Source: Austropuccinia psidii (Eukaryota > Basidiomycota > Pucciniomycetes > Pucciniales > Sphaerophragmiaceae). From it: a stretch of DNA of 64,000 nt. Within the stretch, counting starts at the first letter, position 1. Each line of letters opens with the position of its first letter. The position numbers were made by a program, and so were the translations under genes. Location of the stretch: NCBI GenBank assembly GCA_023105745.1, contig JALGQZ010000009.1:46157967-46221966 (forward strand), read 5' to 3'. Under the pieces are notes generated by a model. That model ran no database searches. It was given only the letters and a program-made list of their open reading frames with translations, and was not told where the DNA came from. Below are positions 61,343-64,000 of this stretch, in pieces.

Positions 61343-63182
61343 TGTAAGGTGTGGATATGAAACTTTGATAAAAAATCAAGTACTTTTCCTGTCCTCAAGA
61401 TTTGTATAAGGTAAAAATTTAATTAAAAATAGTAAGAAATATTATTTTTAAGAGAAAACACGCCAATTTTATTGTTTATAACTTTATTAGTATAAAACAA
61501 TAATATTATAAAAATTTATTGTTTTACCAACAATAAAAATTTATCCAAAAAATACTCTACAAGAGATATTTTAAGGCTACAAAAGAAATTTCTTCAAGAG
61601 CAATTTCAATTGGAATTAATTGAGCAAAGAAATGCAAGCAATTAATTAAAGAACAAAGTCTTTAAAAAGAATATTAAAGAGAAAACACGCCCAAAAGTGA
61701 CCAGAGTGAATTTGGAAACAAAGTGACAAAGTTAACAGTGATGAAAGATGCTTTAATTCACTTATGGGGTGGTTCAGGGGTAAAAATGATTATAAGAGTT
61801 ACAAACAATGATTATAATGATTTTTTCACGTGGTTAAAAGGTTCAAAATGATTTAAAAAGGGTGGTTGGAATCTTTTATTGATTGGTTTAACAGTTTTAA
61901 ACTAATTAATAAAAGGAAAAGATTCTAACATGAAGAGAAAAGTGGGGCAAAGAAGACATTCATTTATAGCCATCAATTCTCTTACTCCAAAAGTAAAATT
62001 TACTCTTGTCAGTCGTGAAAAACAGTCTGACAACAGAAAAGCCAATTATGGCATCATTGAACCCTGGTTTAGACCAAAAAAGGGCTGGTTTAAGCCAATT
62101 TTAGCCAATTTTAGCCATTTTAGACCCTTAAATCAGCCATTACTATAGCAATACCAGGCCTAGAGCCTTCAGAACACGTCAGAATGTGTGTCAGAGGCGC
62201 AGAAACCAGTTAAAACTGTTTTTACTATGATTGTTTTATCTTAAGGGTAGTTTTACCCTCTTGGCAACAGCTAAAACTAACCCAGTTGGTATCAAAACCT
62301 CATCATCAATTGAGTTCACAGACCCTGTAACTCAATTCCAGGCCAAAAGTGATGAACTTTTGCGTGAATTTTGACATCCCACGCCTGTCAGCAAGGATTT
62401 TGGGGGTCTAGCTCCCCCTTAGAGCTGGAGTTCCTTTTCCCCCCCAAATTTAATCTTTCCAATTTATTTTTACTTTAATTCCTCATCATGTATTATACTT
62501 ATAATTTATATATGTGATTCAATTCAATTGTACAGTACAATACAGTAATAATTGATACCTCATATGTAAATCAAAGTTCACTTATGTAATACACACGCAC
62601 ATTTTGACATTTCAATTGAATTCAATTGAAAATACTTCAATTCCTCATAACTTCTAAACTAAACACAACACCTCAATTTTAACACAAAAATTGATGGTTA
62701 ACACCACATGTGGTGTGATTTAAATGAAGGTTTTGAGGATTTTCAACTTTTGTATTGAAAATACAAAAAACTTAATTTAAGCTTATTTAGAGTTGAGTTA
62801 CAAGAATTTCACTCAGAGGTGACCCCACCTGATTTTTTATGAGGAATCCAATGGTGAAATAAATTTTATGTGTTTATTTATTGGATAAAAAGTTATGATA
62901 ATTTTTATATAACTTTTTTCCAAATTTATTTATTTTTTTACAATTTTGTTAAAATTTTATTTTTACTTAATTTTTTCAAGTATAAAAGTAATTTTATACT
63001 TACAAAATTTAATGTATTTTTTATTTTTAAATTGTAATTAATTTTTTATTTTTAATATAATTTTATATTTATATTTTGATTTTTATTTTAATAATATAAA
63101 TAAATTTATTTTATTTATATTAATATGTTATTTTTTATATTTGTGGTCTTTTGGGTATATGAAATTACCTCTAAGGCTCACA
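61343..63182 (-). repeat. G4 5' LTR
   Basis: 1840 bp, the same length as the 3' LTR. The outer terminus TGTGAGCC is at 63182 on the minus strand, followed by the TSD GTGTT. An antisense 72-codon ORF lies at 61930-62148. Confidence 0.94.
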
Positions 63183-63559
63183 GTGTTGGTAAAAACATGT
63201 AAGCTCTTACATGCTTTTACTAAAAAAAATGTATTTTTTGACATAAATTGGTAAAAATATATAAGACCTGTTTTTAATAAAACCTTATGCGTTTTTACCA
63301 ACACCCTTTATTTATCCAAGGGAAAAACGTATTAAAAATTATCCTTTTTTGTTTTTCTTTTGAATCATATGATAATTCTATTTTCAAATAGTTAAAGATA
63401 ATTAATTAATTGGGTTATATTCTATCCATTGTAAAATATGACAAAGTAAGATTTAGGATTTAATTTAATGAATTTATTATTCTTTACTCTTTAAAAATTT
63501 TTAATTAATGAATGGCTTGAGGTAGGAGTTTTCAAAACCACCAACTATAACATTGAAAA

Positions 63560-64000
63560 AAAGAGAATTGGTAAAATCATGCAAGCCCTTATGTGGTTAT
63601 ACTAAATTCTTATGTGTTTTAAAAAAATATCCAGAAAAACACCTAAGGAATTCTCTGTCCCCTCTTTCAATTAAAAAGACAAATAAAACCTATATTAGGT
63701 AAGATCATTGCAAAAACTCTTGATTCTTTTTTCAAAAAGACTTTCTTCCAAAATAATTGTGGTTTTCCCAGAAAAACTTCCAAAACATTTCCCCCTTCTC
63801 ACCCAAGAAACATTCTTCTAAAAAAATTCAATTCCTTAATATTTATGTTATTTTCAAATAAAAATGCAATTTAGTTTTTCAAATTCAAAATGATATTATA
63901 AATTTATTTTTCTCAATTTTATTGTGTATTGCAAATGCCTTTTTATACCTTTCACTGGAAAGAGTTTAATTTATAAGAATTGTTGGAAAAATATTTAGCT
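63560..64000 (+). mobile_element. Decayed 5' end of another MULE
   Basis: GGTAAAATCATGCAAGCCCTTATGTGG and CTTATGTGTTTT echo the MULE TIR array. They are followed by CAATTAAAAAGACAAATAAAACC and pyrimidine-rich sequence similar to 6810-7000 of MULE-1. The window ends before any coding part. 63307-63559 holds nothing I can assign. Confidence 0.5.

Larger units (their letters stand above)
53080..63182 (-). mobile_element. G4: Ty3/Gypsy LTR retrotransposon, nearly intact
   Basis: A 10103-bp element with two 1840-bp LTRs, a perfect 5-bp TSD GTGTT (53075-53079 and 63183-63187), a primer site (61325-61342), a long polyprotein frame (60717-54943) and a polypurine tract (54920-54931). The LTRs differ at only about ten places noticed by eye, so insertion was recent. 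It landed inside the short MULE-type foldback element. Confidence 0.95.
53073..63306. mobile_element. Short MULE-type foldback element, split by G4
   Basis: GGGTGTT at 53073-53079 joins GGTAAAAACATGTAAGC at 63188 once G4 and one GTGTT duplication are removed. The element ends TTTTTACCAACACCC at 63306, giving about 125 bp with MULE-1-like ends and no gene. The flanks CATATTTA and TTTATTTA match at 6 of 8 positions. It is a non-autonomous relative (MITE) that the MULE transposase could have mobilised. Confidence 0.82.

Noticed and set aside
1..64000. CRISPR arrays, bacterial operons, ribosome-binding sites, tRNA or rRNA genes
   Set aside because: Spliced genes, LTR elements and lack of any such signal indicate a eukaryotic repeat-rich region. 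I found no RNA gene.

Overview
The window is a transposon graveyard from an AT-rich eukaryotic genome, most like a rust fungus (Pucciniales, for example an Austropuccinia-like genome). This is inferred from the AT-rich background, the short GT-AG introns (71-87 nt) and the Ty3/Gypsy chromoviruses. I see no host gene, tRNA or rRNA. Almost every base can be assigned to nested mobile elements.

Layout. (1) 1-12598: minus-strand Ty3/Gypsy element G1, running off the left edge. A solo LTR (549-2467) sits in its pol, and a complete MULE DNA transposon (MULE-1, 6662-11136, 8-bp TSD) sits in its 5' LTR. (2) 12599-25344: remnants of a plus-strand gypsy element (X), split by minus-strand chromovirus G2 (13363-24442). 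G2 itself carries a 1421-bp LTR-like insertion and a 672-bp solo LTR. (3) 25345-38728: a decayed minus-strand Ty1/Copia element, split by plus-strand chromovirus G3 (26970-36830, 5-bp TSD). (4) 38729-40709: a solo LTR of the G4 family. (5) About 40840-45390: a decayed minus-strand MULE (MULE-3) with its own solo LTR. (6) 45421-49845: a plus-strand MULE pseudogene copy (MULE-2). (7) 49854-53072: AT-rich non-coding DNA. (8) 53073-63306: a short foldback element with MULE-type ends, split by the nearly intact minus-strand Ty3/Gypsy element G4 (53080-63182, 5-bp TSD, two 1840-bp LTRs, 1924-codon polyprotein). (9) From about 63560: a decayed 5' end of another MULE.

Main discoveries. MULE-1 encodes an apparently intact four-exon, 943-residue protein. 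It combines a FAR1-like zinc finger, a MULE DDE transposase, a SWIM-like motif, two AT-hooks, a CCHC knuckle and a C-terminal OTU-type cysteine protease. G2 and G3 look self-primed in the manner of Tf1: 14 nt inside the LTR are perfectly complementary to 14 nt one base downstream of the 5' LTR, and the two elements differ by a compensatory pair. G2 and G3 also share a textbook -1 frameshift signal at the gag/pol junction (G_GGA_AAA, 6-nt spacer, 11-bp hairpin with covariation). G1 and G4 share a different layout: a putative tRNA-type primer site, one continuous gag-pol frame, and a conserved overlapping basic ORF upstream of gag.

How the parts work together. Each retroelement supplies Gag, protease, RT/RNase H and integrase. 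G2 and G3, and more weakly G4, end in a chromodomain that would direct integration to heterochromatin, which fits the nesting. Only MULE-1 and G4 look recently active.
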